NCBI GenBank assembly: GCA_041906185.1
Contig: JAYRJQ010000007.1
Coordinates: 62,001 to 126,000, forward strand
From: Roseateles_B sp041906185
GTDB taxonomy: Bacteria > Pseudomonadota > Gammaproteobacteria > Burkholderiales > Burkholderiaceae_C
DNA: 64,000 bases
Reading direction: 5' to 3'
Part shown: piece by piece, positions 1 to 7,505 of the stretch
How the letters are laid out: each line of letters starts with the position of its first letter
How positions within the stretch are numbered: the stretch's first letter is position 1
Position numbers and translations under genes: made by a program
Notes under the pieces: model-generated
The model's input: only the letters and a program-made list of their open reading frames with translations
What the model was told of the DNA's origin: nothing
Databases searched by the model: none

Positions 1-471
1 GTCCAGCGCCGCCTGGCCGATGAAGCCCTGGCGGAAGAGATCTTCCTGCCGCGCGTGCTGCGCCCGGATCTGGGCCAGGTTGGCCTCGGCCTGACGCTCG
101 GACTCACGCGCCGCCGGCGCCTGCACCTCCTGCAGCTGCCGCAGCCGCGCGGCCGCCTGCTGCACGGCGAGGTCGGCGGCCTGCCAGGTGGCCTGGGCCT
201 CCGTCGCCTCGAGCGCCACCAGCACCTGCCCGGCCTGCACCGCCTGGCCTTCCTCGACCAGAACCTGCCGCACGGTGCCGGTCACCTGCGCGCCCAGCTC
301 CACCGAATGCGGCGCCTGCACACGGGCGCTGGCCACGACGGTGCGGACGAGGTCGCGCGGCTGCAGCGTCTGCAGGCGCACGGCCGGCCCCTCCCAGCTG
401 CGCCACGCAAAACCGGCGGACAGCAGGACCACGGCCCCGAGGGGCAGCATGACTTTCCAACTCCAGCGCAT
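1..471 (-). CDS. HlyD-family efflux periplasmic adaptor (3' part outside window)
   Basis: Only the first 157 codons are visible; the gene runs off the left edge. It starts at ATG 471 (MRWSWKVMLPLGAVVLL), giving a short basic N-terminus and one signal-anchor helix at about residues 7-24. A lipoyl/barrel-sandwich half-motif follows at about residues 55-95 (VELGAQVTGTVRQVLVEEGQ, then VQAGQVLVALE). A long Gln/Ala/Glu-rich segment from about residue 100 looks like the alpha-hairpin coiled coil. This order is typical of membrane-fusion adaptors of MacA/RND-type exporters, which link an inner-membrane pump to an outer-membrane channel. The partner pump genes would lie to the left, and the substrate cannot be judged. 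Confidence 0.85.
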   Translation of the reverse strand, partial: MRWSWKVMLPLGAVVLLSAGFAWRSWEGPAVRLQTLQPRDLVRTVVASARVQAPHSVELGAQVTGTVRQVLVEEGQAVQAGQVLVALEATEAQATWQAADLAVQQAAARLRQLQEVQAPAARESERQAEANLAQIRAQHARQEDLFRQGFIGQAALD

Positions 472-740
472 GGGCAGATGACTCCCGGTCGACGAGTGAT
501 GGGGCCATTGTCGAAACAAGGCCGGCCGGATCGGCTTGACACAGCTCAAGCCCACGCCGTGCGCCATCGTAAAGAAACGCGCAGCGTGCGCTCGCACCGG
601 CCCAGCGCCGCCCACCCCCGGAATGCCGCGGGGCGGATCATCTGCGGCGCATCGCCTTAGGGCCCGGGGCGAGGGCTTACAGTTGGCAGGCCCGGCGCGG
701 CCTGACGACCGATCGATCCGCGCGGCAAGGAGGATCTCTC
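472..740. other. Divergent intergenic region
   Basis: This 269-bp gap separates the minus-strand adaptor gene from the plus-strand GGDEF/EAL gene, so both promoters should lie here. The only clear signal is AAGGAGG at 727-733, seven bases before the TTG start at 741. I see no convincing -35/-10 pair, repeat or RNA gene. Confidence 0.4.
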
Positions 741-2870
741 TTGCAAAGCCCGCGCGAGCTTTCCCACCTGACGGCAGCAGGCGCTGCGGCGGACGCCGCG
801 AGCGTCAAGCTGCCGGCGCTGGCCCGCCAGTGGCTGGACCACCTGCCCGAGATGGTGTGGCTGGCCAATGCGCACGGCCAGCTCAGCGCCTGCAGCGGGC
901 CGCTGCAGGCCTATGTCGGTCTTACGGAGAGCGAGCTGGTCGCCCAAGGCTGGCGCCACTTCATGGCTGCCGAGGAGCTCGCCCTGCTGGGGCAGGCCTG
1001 GCCGGCGCGTCAGCCGCTGGGCATCGACCTGCGCCTGCGCAACGCCCAGGGCGAGCTGCGCTGGCACCTGTGCCTGGCGCGGCCGCTGCTGGACCACGAT
1101 GGCAGCCTGCAGGGCTGGATGGGCTCCTTTGTGGACATCGACGCCCGCAAGCGCAGCGAGACCCAGCTGCGCGAGGCCGACGCCGTCTGGAAGCTCGCGC
1201 TAGAGAGCACGGGCGACGGCGTGTGGGACTGGCGCATCGACGAGGGCGTCGAGACCTTCTCGCCCCGCTATCTGCAGATGTATGGCTACAACCCCGAGGA
1301 GATCGCGGAGCGGCCCGATGCCTTCGATGCCCTCACGCACCCGGACGACGTGCCCGCCATGGTGCGCGACCGCCTCGACCACTTCGAGGGCCGCACGCCC
1401 GCCTACGTCAACGAGCACCGCGTGCGCTGCAAGGACGGCCGCTGGAAGTGGGTGCTGAGCCGCGGCATGGTGATCGCGCGCGACGAATCGGGCCGGCCCT
1501 TGCGCATGGTGGGCACGCACACCGACATCACCGCCCGCAAGGAGGCCGAGGTGCTGATCTGGCAGCAGGCCAACTTCGATCCGCTCACCGGCCTGCCCAA
1601 CCGGCGCATGCTGCGCGAGCGCCTGGAGCGCGAGATCCGCCGGGCGCGCGAACTGGGGCATCAGCTGGCCGTGCTCTTCATCGACCTCGACCATTTCAAG
1701 GAGGTCAACGACACGCTGGGCCACGGCAAGGGCGACCTGCTGCTGCAGCAGGCCGCGCAGCGCATCCGTGAGAGCGTGCGGCCGGCCGACGTGGTGGCGC
1801 GCATGGGCGGCGACGAGTTCACGGTGCTGCTCAGCCCCGTCACGCAGCATGCCGACGTCGACGCCATCGTGGAGCTGATCATCGAGCGCGTGGCCAGCCC
1901 CTTCCGGCTGGAGGACGAGCGCGCCTTCGTCTCGGCCAGCGTGGGCATCAGCCTCTTCCCCGACGACGGCGACCACATCGAGGCGCTGTTCAAGCACGCC
2001 GACCAGGCGCTGTACGTGGCCAAGGACGCCGGCCGCAACCGCTACAGCTACTTCACGCCCGCCCTGCAGCGGGCGGCCCTGAACCGCATGCGCCTGGGCA
2101 ACGACCTGCGCGACGCCCTCGCCGCGGAAGGCCTGCAGGTCGTCTACCAGCCAATCGTGGACCTGCGCCGCGGCCACATCTGCAAGGCCGAGGCGCTGGT
2201 GCGCTGGCACCATGCCGAGCGCGGCCCCGTGCCGCCGTCGGAGTTCATCCCCATCGCCGAGAGCAGCGGCCTGATCCTGGAGATCGGCGAATGGGTGTTC
2301 CGCCAGGCGGTGCGGGACGTGCAGCGCTGGCGCGCGGAGCTCGACGAGCATTTCCAGGTCAGCGTGAACAAGTCGCCGGTGCAGTTCCACAGCGAGTCCG
2401 GCATGCACACCCGCTGGCTGCGGCAGATCGTGGAGGCGGGGCTGCCGGGCGATGCGGTGTCACTCGAGATCACCGAGGGCCTGCTGCTCGAGGGCGGCGA
2501 CAGCGCCAGCCAGCAGCTCATGGCCCTGCGCCGGGCCGGACTGAGCGTGGCGCTCGACGACTTCGGCACGGGCTATTCCTCGCTGTCCTATCTGCAGCGC
2601 TACGAGATCGACTGCCTCATGATCGACCGCGCCTTCGTGCACGAGCTGGAGCCGGGAAGCAAGGCCCTAGCCCTGTGCCGGGCCATCATCACGATGGCGC
2701 ACGAGCTGGGGATGTCCGTCATTGCCGAGGGCGTGGAGACGGCCAGCCAGCGGGACCTGCTGGCCAGCATCGGCTGCGACCTGGGTCAAGGCTTCTTCTT
2801 CGCCCGTCCGATGCCCGCGGCGGCGCTCGAGGCCCTGCTGCGGCAGCAGGGCGCGCAGCGATCGGACTGA
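741..2870 (+). CDS. PAS-PAS-GGDEF-EAL cyclic-di-GMP turnover protein
   Basis: A 709-residue cytoplasmic signalling enzyme without transmembrane segments. Two PAS sensor domains lie at about residues 28-145 and 150-275, the second ending in the usual DITARKEAE linker. The GGDEF domain has an intact GGDEF at 356-360. The EAL domain has EAL at 484-486 and the conserved DDFGTGYSSL and AEGVET motifs. Both halves therefore look catalytically competent: diguanylate cyclase (2 GTP to c-di-GMP) and phosphodiesterase (c-di-GMP to pGpG). Which activity dominates cannot be read from sequence; in such hybrids the GGDEF domain is often a GTP-binding regulator of EAL. The start is TTG 741, chosen for the strong AAGGAGG seven bases upstream. 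It stands alone, followed by a terminator hairpin. Confidence 0.93.
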   Translation: MQSPRELSHLTAAGAAADAASVKLPALARQWLDHLPEMVWLANAHGQLSACSGPLQAYVGLTESELVAQGWRHFMAAEELALLGQAWPARQPLGIDLRLRNAQGELRWHLCLARPLLDHDGSLQGWMGSFVDIDARKRSETQLREADAVWKLALESTGDGVWDWRIDEGVETFSPRYLQMYGYNPEEIAERPDAFDALTHPDDVPAMVRDRLDHFEGRTPAYVNEHRVRCKDGRWKWVLSRGMVIARDESGRPLRMVGTHTDITARKEAEVLIWQQANFDPLTGLPNRRMLRERLEREIRRARELGHQLAVLFIDLDHFKEVNDTLGHGKGDLLLQQAAQRIRESVRPADVVARMGGDEFTVLLSPVTQHADVDAIVELIIERVASPFRLEDERAFVSASVGISLFPDDGDHIEALFKHADQALYVAKDAGRNRYSYFTPALQRAALNRMRLGNDLRDALAAEGLQVVYQPIVDLRRGHICKAEALVRWHHAERGPVPPSEFIPIAESSGLILEIGEWVFRQAVRDVQRWRAELDEHFQVSVNKSPVQFHSESGMHTRWLRQIVEAGLPGDAVSLEITEGLLLEGGDSASQQLMALRRAGLSVALDDFGTGYSSLSYLQRYEIDCLMIDRAFVHELEPGSKALALCRAIITMAHELGMSVIAEGVETASQRDLLASIGCDLGQGFFFARPMPAAALEALLRQQGAQRSD

Positions 2871-2897
2871 CGATGTCCGCGGTCCCGGTGCGCAGGA

Positions 2898-2964
2898 CAC
2901 AAAAATGCGGCCCACAAAAATCGGCCCACAAAGGTCGACCTACAAAAATCGACCCACAAAACGC
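2898..2964. repeat. Short tandem repeat, 14-15 bp unit, about 4.7 copies
   Basis: Consecutive units CACAAAAATGCGGCC, CACAAAAATCGGCC, CACAAAGGTCGACC, TACAAAAATCGACC and a partial CACAAAACGC fill the space between the GGDEF/EAL stop codon and a terminator hairpin. The units are A-rich in an otherwise GC-rich region and differ by point changes. They are not spaced like CRISPR repeats. Function unknown. Confidence 0.8.
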
Positions 2965-2992
2965 AAAGGCCAGCACTTGCGTGCTGGCCTTT
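2965..2992 (+). terminator. Intrinsic terminator, possibly bidirectional
   Basis: A perfect 12-bp stem (AAAGGCCAGCAC at 2965-2976 with GTGCTGGCCTTT at 2981-2992) encloses a TTGC tetraloop. It is followed on the plus strand by a T-rich run through 2997. It should end transcripts from the GGDEF/EAL gene. On the minus strand it lies just beyond the tRNA-Leu 3' end, with a weaker T tract, so it may serve both directions. Confidence 0.85.
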
Positions 2993-2997
2993 TTGTT

Positions 2998-3082
<85 letters not shown>

Positions 3083-3117
3083 TTTGCTTCGTTGCTGTCT
3101 AAGCAGCGAAGACCGCT

Positions 3118-3146
3118 ACTATAGCACCGGTTTTTGGGATTGCCAG
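3118..3146 (-). promoter_or_regulatory. Sigma-70-type promoter of tRNA-Leu
   Basis: On the minus strand CTGGCA (complement of 3141-3146) and TATAGT (complement of 3118-3123) are separated by exactly 17 bp. The -10 element matches the consensus at five of six positions. It lies 35 bp upstream of the mature tRNA 5' end, leaving room for a short leader. Confidence 0.7.
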
Positions 3147-3163
3147 CAAATTTCCGAAAATTT

Positions 3164-4606
3164 TCAAGAAATCTCGCGCGCGCTGCTCGGGGACGCGGCG
3201 GGCCCCACTGCCGGACCCCACTGCGTATGCGCCAGCAGCGCCCCCGGATCCAGCTGGCGCTGCAGCGCGCCGCTGAGCCCCAGCACGGCCGGATCGGTGT
3301 GCTGCCAATAGGCCTGCTGCAGCTGGGGCCCGATGCCATGCTCGGCGCTGATGCTGCCGCCATGGGCGCGCACAAGGGCATAGACACCCTCGCGCAGCGC
3401 GGCCTCGTCCAGCGGCTCGTCGGCAGGCCAGGTCAGATTGAAGTGCAGCCCGCCATCGCCCAGATGACCGAAGTCCGCAAGCCTTGCCGGCGCGAAGTGC
3501 TCGGCAAGCCAGGCCCGCCCGGCTTCGCGGAAGACCATGAAGTGGCGGCGCGGCAGCGACACATCGAAGCCGATCACCTTGCCCCGCCGCCGCAGGCCCT
3601 CGCTGATGTGATGGCGCAGATGCCAGCAGTCGGCGTCCGCGCCCAGCACGGCATCCACCACGGCCTCGCCGAACTCGTCCTCCAGCAGCTGCTGCAAGAG
3701 GGCCTGCAGATCCAGCTGATCGGCGGGCAGTTCGCTGGAGAGCTCCAGCAGCAGCGCGTAATCCGGCAGCTGCCCGCCGAACCAGCGCTGGGCCTCCGCC
3801 GGTGTCGCCAGCGCCGCCTCGAAGGCCTCGCGGGAGATGGCCTCGAAGGCCGAGACGAGGCTCGGGAAGCGCGCCATCACGCGCTGGTAGAAGGGGAAGA
3901 CGTCCGCCAGGCTGCGCGGCGCGATCATGGCCACCGCCTGCTGGCGCGGCACGGCGGCCAGCCGGAAGGTGGCCTCGAGCACCAGCCCCAGCGCCCCCGA
4001 CGCACCGATGAAGAGCTGGTGCAGCGCGAGCTGCGCGTTGTCCTTCTGCAGACCCTGGCCCAGCTGAACGATCTGCCCGTCGGCCCGTGCCACGCGCAGC
4101 GCCAGGGTGTTGGCGCGCACATCGCCGTAGCGCAACATGCGGGTGCCGCCGGTGTTGTGCGAGACCAGGCCGCCGACGCTGGGATCAGCGCTGAGGTCGA
4201 TGGGCAGCATCAGCCCATGCGGTGCCAGGCGCTCGTTGATCTCCGACAGGCGATAGCCGGCCGACACGCGCAGCGTGCGGTCCCAGGCATCGAACTCAAA
4301 GACCTCGCGCAGGCGCTCCGTCGAGAGCAGCGCGTCCCGCTGAGGATCGCCCGGCGTGGCCGCGCGCACGAGCCCGGTATGAGCGCCCTGGGGCACCACG
4401 CGCAGGCCATGCGTCGCGCACAGCGGCAGCAGCCGCGCGGCCTCGCCGGCTGTCGCGGGGCGCAGCAGCACCGCGGCCTGCCCAGCGGCATAGCGGGCAG
4501 GCTCCAGGTAGCGGGGCTCGATGGCCGGGCCAGGCAAGACCTGACCCTCGCCGCAGATCACGGACGCAGCATCCAGGAAGGTGGCCAGCGACGCCGGCGT
4601 CAGCAC
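3164..4606 (-). CDS. FAD-dependent D-2-hydroxyglutarate dehydrogenase-like protein
   Basis: A 480-residue protein of the GlcD/D-2-hydroxyglutarate dehydrogenase type. It has an N-terminal FAD-binding PCMH domain (DPSVGGLVSHNTGG at about residues 140-155). The C-terminal FAD-linked oxidase domain keeps the metal-site motifs GHLGDGGLHFN and SAEHGIG. It starts with GTG at 4606, and its first bases overlap the stop codon of the upstream HglS gene (GTGCTGA), so the two are translationally coupled. HglS makes D-2-hydroxyglutarate, so this enzyme most plausibly oxidises it to 2-oxoglutarate and passes electrons to a quinone or ETF. D-lactate or glycolate oxidation would be the alternative on homology alone. 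Confidence 0.85.
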   Translation of the reverse strand: MLTPASLATFLDAASVICGEGQVLPGPAIEPRYLEPARYAAGQAAVLLRPATAGEAARLLPLCATHGLRVVPQGAHTGLVRAATPGDPQRDALLSTERLREVFEFDAWDRTLRVSAGYRLSEINERLAPHGLMLPIDLSADPSVGGLVSHNTGGTRMLRYGDVRANTLALRVARADGQIVQLGQGLQKDNAQLALHQLFIGASGALGLVLEATFRLAAVPRQQAVAMIAPRSLADVFPFYQRVMARFPSLVSAFEAISREAFEAALATPAEAQRWFGGQLPDYALLLELSSELPADQLDLQALLQQLLEDEFGEAVVDAVLGADADCWHLRHHISEGLRRRGKVIGFDVSLPRRHFMVFREAGRAWLAEHFAPARLADFGHLGDGGLHFNLTWPADEPLDEAALREGVYALVRAHGGSISAEHGIGPQLQQAYWQHTDPAVLGLSGALQRQLDPGALLAHTQWGPAVGPAASPSSAREIS

Positions 4607-5622
4607 GCCACGGCCTCCTCGGGGGCGGCGCCCGCCGTCATCTTGAAGATGCCGGTGGCATTGGCCGCATCGAAGCGCAGGTCCAGCCGGTCGCCTTCGC
4701 GGCCGCGCTGGATGAACTCATAGAAGGAGCCCGGCACCTCCATGCCCACCACGCGGCCCTCGCTGAGGAACTCGCGGCGGACCTGGGCGGCGCGGAAGGC
4801 CGTCTGCAGCACGCGACCGGAGGCCGAGACCTCGATGCGGTCCTTGATGGGCCGGCCCAGGGCCTTCTGCGTGGCGGCCAGGGCGTTGAGGTCCGGCACG
4901 CGGTCCGTGGCGTGGTTGAAGGCATTGCCCTCGGTCGCGATCCAGGCCATCTCGGCGGATTCCAGCAGCAGCGCCTGGTAGTCCTCCAGCGGGAAGAGGC
5001 CGTGCTGACGGTCGAAGCAGCGGATCATCGCCGGCAGCAGCTGCAGCGCGGCGGGCCAGGGCAGGCAACGGTCGCGGGCCAGCTGTTCGAGCAGGGCCAT
5101 GTCGGACGGCTGCAGCGGGTCGCGCGAGGTCGACAGCACGCGCGTCACTGCGGCCTGGAAGCCCTTGGAGAACAGCTCCGGGTGCAGCTCCGACACGAAG
5201 AACTGGGCGATGTCCTCGGGGTGGTCCGCATGGCACCAGGCGCGGCCCGTCATCTTCAGCTTGGGCAGCGGATAGGGCGAGGCCAGCTCGAAGCCCAGCG
5301 GGCGCAGCACGCGGGTGATGGCCGCCTCGCCGGGCGGCAGCGCGCCGCTGGGCCAGGCCACGGTACGCAGCGCGCCATGGTCGAACACCAGCTTCTGCCC
5401 GGCCCGCTGCTGGTCCGCCACATAGGCCGCAGCGGCCGGCACGCGCAGCGTCACATCACGGAACAGCGCCATATTCAGCGCCTGCGCCAGCTCCGCGCGC
5501 GAGACCGTCTCCCCCGCCGCCTTCAGCAGCGCCGGTGCCACCTCCAGCTGCGCGAACGTCTCCCGCGCCGCGTTCTCACCCATCGCGCTCGCCAGCAGGC
5601 GGTACAGGGCCGTGTCCATCAT
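4600..5622 (-). CDS. hglS: 2-oxoadipate dioxygenase/decarboxylase (DUF1338, HglS-like)
   Basis: A 340-residue DUF1338 protein. In Pseudomonas putida, HglS is a non-haem iron enzyme that turns 2-oxoadipate into D-2-hydroxyglutarate with loss of CO2. The expected active-site features are visible: FDHGALRT (H82, R86), FNHATDRV (H237) and a glutamate within GMEVPGSFYEF (E295 or E302). It is shorter than the Pseudomonas and E. coli YdcJ proteins (about 450 residues), as many homologues are. The start at ATG 5622 (MMDTALYRLL) is preferred over upstream codons because GGAGAG lies just before it. Upstream is aminoadipate-semialdehyde dehydrogenase and downstream the D-2-hydroxyglutarate dehydrogenase, which supports the lysine-degradation role. 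Confidence 0.88.
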   Translation of the reverse strand: MMDTALYRLLASAMGENAARETFAQLEVAPALLKAAGETVSRAELAQALNMALFRDVTLRVPAAAAYVADQQRAGQKLVFDHGALRTVAWPSGALPPGEAAITRVLRPLGFELASPYPLPKLKMTGRAWCHADHPEDIAQFFVSELHPELFSKGFQAAVTRVLSTSRDPLQPSDMALLEQLARDRCLPWPAALQLLPAMIRCFDRQHGLFPLEDYQALLLESAEMAWIATEGNAFNHATDRVPDLNALAATQKALGRPIKDRIEVSASGRVLQTAFRAAQVRREFLSEGRVVGMEVPGSFYEFIQRGREGDRLDLRFDAANATGIFKMTAGAAPEEAVAC

Positions 5623-5740
5623 CTCGATCTCTCCAGGAAACAGTTCAGGCAAGGCTCCGCCCCGCCAGCGCCCCAGAGGTCGCAGACCAGGCAAAGCTCA
5701 ATTGGATTTAATGCGGTGGCGAAGCTCACCGCCCTCTACG
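5623..5740. other. Intra-operon spacer
   Basis: The spacer upstream of hglS contains the hglS ribosome-binding site and otherwise no recognised element. The adjoining stretch to 5813 is the intergenic repeat described separately. Confidence 0.3.
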
Positions 5741-5813
5741 GCACCCGAGGATCCGGCTTTGCCGGGCCTACGGGTGCGCCCCCTGGCAGGGGGCCGGCGA
5801 AGCCGGTAGGGGG
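5741..5813. repeat. Intergenic palindromic repeat, copy 1
   Basis: A roughly 73-bp element shared with 7427-7499. It is built around GGATCCGGCTTTGCCGGGCC at the left and GGGGGCCGGCGAAGCCGG at the right, which pair as an imperfect hairpin. CGCCCCCTGG and AGGGGG form an inner stem. It abuts the stop codon of the aldehyde dehydrogenase gene. It resembles REP-like elements scattered between genes in Burkholderiales; a role in mRNA stability or attenuation is possible but not shown. Confidence 0.75.
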
Positions 5814-7325
5814 TCAAACGTCAAACTTTACGCCTTGGGCCAAGGGCAGCTCGCGCGAGTAGTTCACCGTGTTGGTGGTGCGGCGCATATAGGCCTTCCA
5901 CGCGTCGGAGCCCGACTCGCGGCCGCCGCCGGTTTCCTTCTCGCCACCAAACGCGCCGCCGATCTCGGCGCCCGAGGTGCCGATGTTGACGTTGGCGATG
6001 CCGCAGTCCGAGCCCGAGGCCGACACGAACAGCTCGGCTTCCCGGATGTCGTTCGTGAAGATGGCCGAGGACAGGCCTTGCGGCACGTCGTTCTGCAGGG
6101 CGATGGCCTCGTCCAGGGTCTTGTACTTCAGCGTGTACAGGATGGGCGCGAAGGTCTCGTGGCGCACGATCTCGGTCTGGGCCGGCATGCGGACCAGGGC
6201 CGGCACGGCGTACCAGGCGTTCGGCAGGGCATCGCCCAGCGCGCGTTCACCACCGCTCACCTGACCGCCCTGTTCACGGGCCGCCGCGAGGGCCGCCTGC
6301 ATGCCGTCGAAGCTGGCCTTGTCGATCAGCGGACCGATCAGCGTGCCGGCTTCCAGCGGGTTGCCGATGCGCAGCTGGGCACGGGCCTTGTCCAGGCGGG
6401 CGACCAGCTCGTCGTGGATGCTTTCATGGGCGATCACGCGACGGGTCGTGGTGCAGCGCTGGCCGGCCGTGCCGTAGGCGCCGAAGAGGATGCCGCGCAC
6501 GGCCAGTTCCAGGTCGGCGCTGGGGGTCACGATGATGGCGTTGTTGCCCCCCAGCTCCAGCAGGCAGCGGCCGAAGCGCGCGGCCACGCGCGGGCCCACG
6601 GCGCGGCCCATGCGGGTCGAGCCGGTGGCGGACACGAGCGCCACCTTGGGGTGGTCGACCATGGCCTCGCCGACGGCCGCGCCGCCGTTGAGCAGCTGCG
6701 ACAGATGCGCGGGCGCCTTGTGGCCGGCGGCCACGTAGCGGGCGACAGCCTTCTCGAACAGGGCCTGCGTGGCCAGGGCCGTCAGCGGGGTCTTCTCGGA
6801 GGGCTTCCACAGGCAGGTGTCACCGCAGACCAGGGCCAGGGCGGAGTTCCAGGCCCACACGGCCACGGGGAAGTTGAAGGCCGAGATGATGCCCACCACG
6901 CCCAGGGGCATGTACTGCTCCATCATGCGGTGGCCGGGGCGCTCGCTGGCGATGGTCAGGCCATGCAGCTGGCGCGAGAGACCGACGGCGAAGTCGCAGA
7001 TGTCGATCATCTCCTGCACTTCGCCCTCGCCCTCGCTGGCGACCTTGCCGGCCTCGATCGAGACCAGGCGGGCCAGGTCGATCTTGTGCGTGCGCAGCTC
7101 CTCGCCGAAGAAGCGCACCAGCTCGCCGCGCTTGGGCGCAGGCACCGTGCGCCATTCGAGGAAGGCCGCATGGGCGCGCTCGACAGCGGCGCGCATGTCG
7201 TCGGCCGAGGCCTCATGCACGGCGCCCAGCGAAGCGCCGTCGATGGGCGAGCGGACAGACAGGGTGCCACCGGTGTAGGCGGCGGCGGGGACGCCACAGG
7301 CGTTCAGCAGATCAGTGATGTTCAT
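5814..7325 (-). CDS. amaB: L-2-aminoadipate 6-semialdehyde dehydrogenase (ALDH7 type)
   Basis: A 503-residue aldehyde dehydrogenase of the ALDH7A1/antiquitin class. It should oxidise 2-aminoadipate 6-semialdehyde (in equilibrium with piperideine-6-carboxylate) to 2-aminoadipate with NAD+. Family residues are present: catalytic C291 in GQRCTTTRR, general base E257 in LLELGGNN, N151 in SAFNFPVAVW and K174 in LWKPSEKT. The start at ATG 7325 is chosen because GGAG lies nine bases upstream; an in-frame TTG at 7340 lacks a ribosome-binding site. It sits between the lysine/saccharopine dehydrogenase gene and hglS, each separated by a copy of the same intergenic repeat. The symbol follows the Pseudomonas name and is inferred. 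Confidence 0.92.
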   Translation of the reverse strand: MNITDLLNACGVPAAAYTGGTLSVRSPIDGASLGAVHEASADDMRAAVERAHAAFLEWRTVPAPKRGELVRFFGEELRTHKIDLARLVSIEAGKVASEGEGEVQEMIDICDFAVGLSRQLHGLTIASERPGHRMMEQYMPLGVVGIISAFNFPVAVWAWNSALALVCGDTCLWKPSEKTPLTALATQALFEKAVARYVAAGHKAPAHLSQLLNGGAAVGEAMVDHPKVALVSATGSTRMGRAVGPRVAARFGRCLLELGGNNAIIVTPSADLELAVRGILFGAYGTAGQRCTTTRRVIAHESIHDELVARLDKARAQLRIGNPLEAGTLIGPLIDKASFDGMQAALAAAREQGGQVSGGERALGDALPNAWYAVPALVRMPAQTEIVRHETFAPILYTLKYKTLDEAIALQNDVPQGLSSAIFTNDIREAELFVSASGSDCGIANVNIGTSGAEIGGAFGGEKETGGGRESGSDAWKAYMRRTTNTVNYSRELPLAQGVKFDV

Positions 7326-7426
7326 TGCGTCATTCTCCAATGCAAGACCCCGGCGACACGCGAATGTGGCCGGGGCTCTGTGTCAATTCATGTGTCGTGC
7401 GCCGTCCCCGCCGACTTTACCGAGCG

Positions 7427-7499
7427 GCGCCCGCGGATCCGGCTTTGCCGGGCCGTCGGGCGCGCCCCCTGGAGGGGGCCGGCGAAGCCGGTACGGGGT
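7427..7499. repeat. Intergenic palindromic repeat, copy 2
   Basis: The second copy of the element at 5741-5813, in the same orientation, ending just before the stop codon of the upstream dehydrogenase gene. The arms and the CGCCCCCTGG core are nearly identical to copy 1; differences cluster in the spacer and outer flank. Confidence 0.75.
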
Positions 7500-7505
7500 G
7501 GTCCA

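Noticed and set aside
509..535. Second ECF42-type promoter (TGTCGA-N17-CGGC)
   Set aside because: The -10 part mismatches and it does not precede a plausible target in the right orientation; probably chance.
5741..5813. Repeat considered as an insertion-sequence end
   Set aside because: No transposase or target-site duplication is seen; both copies are short, self-complementary and wholly intergenic.
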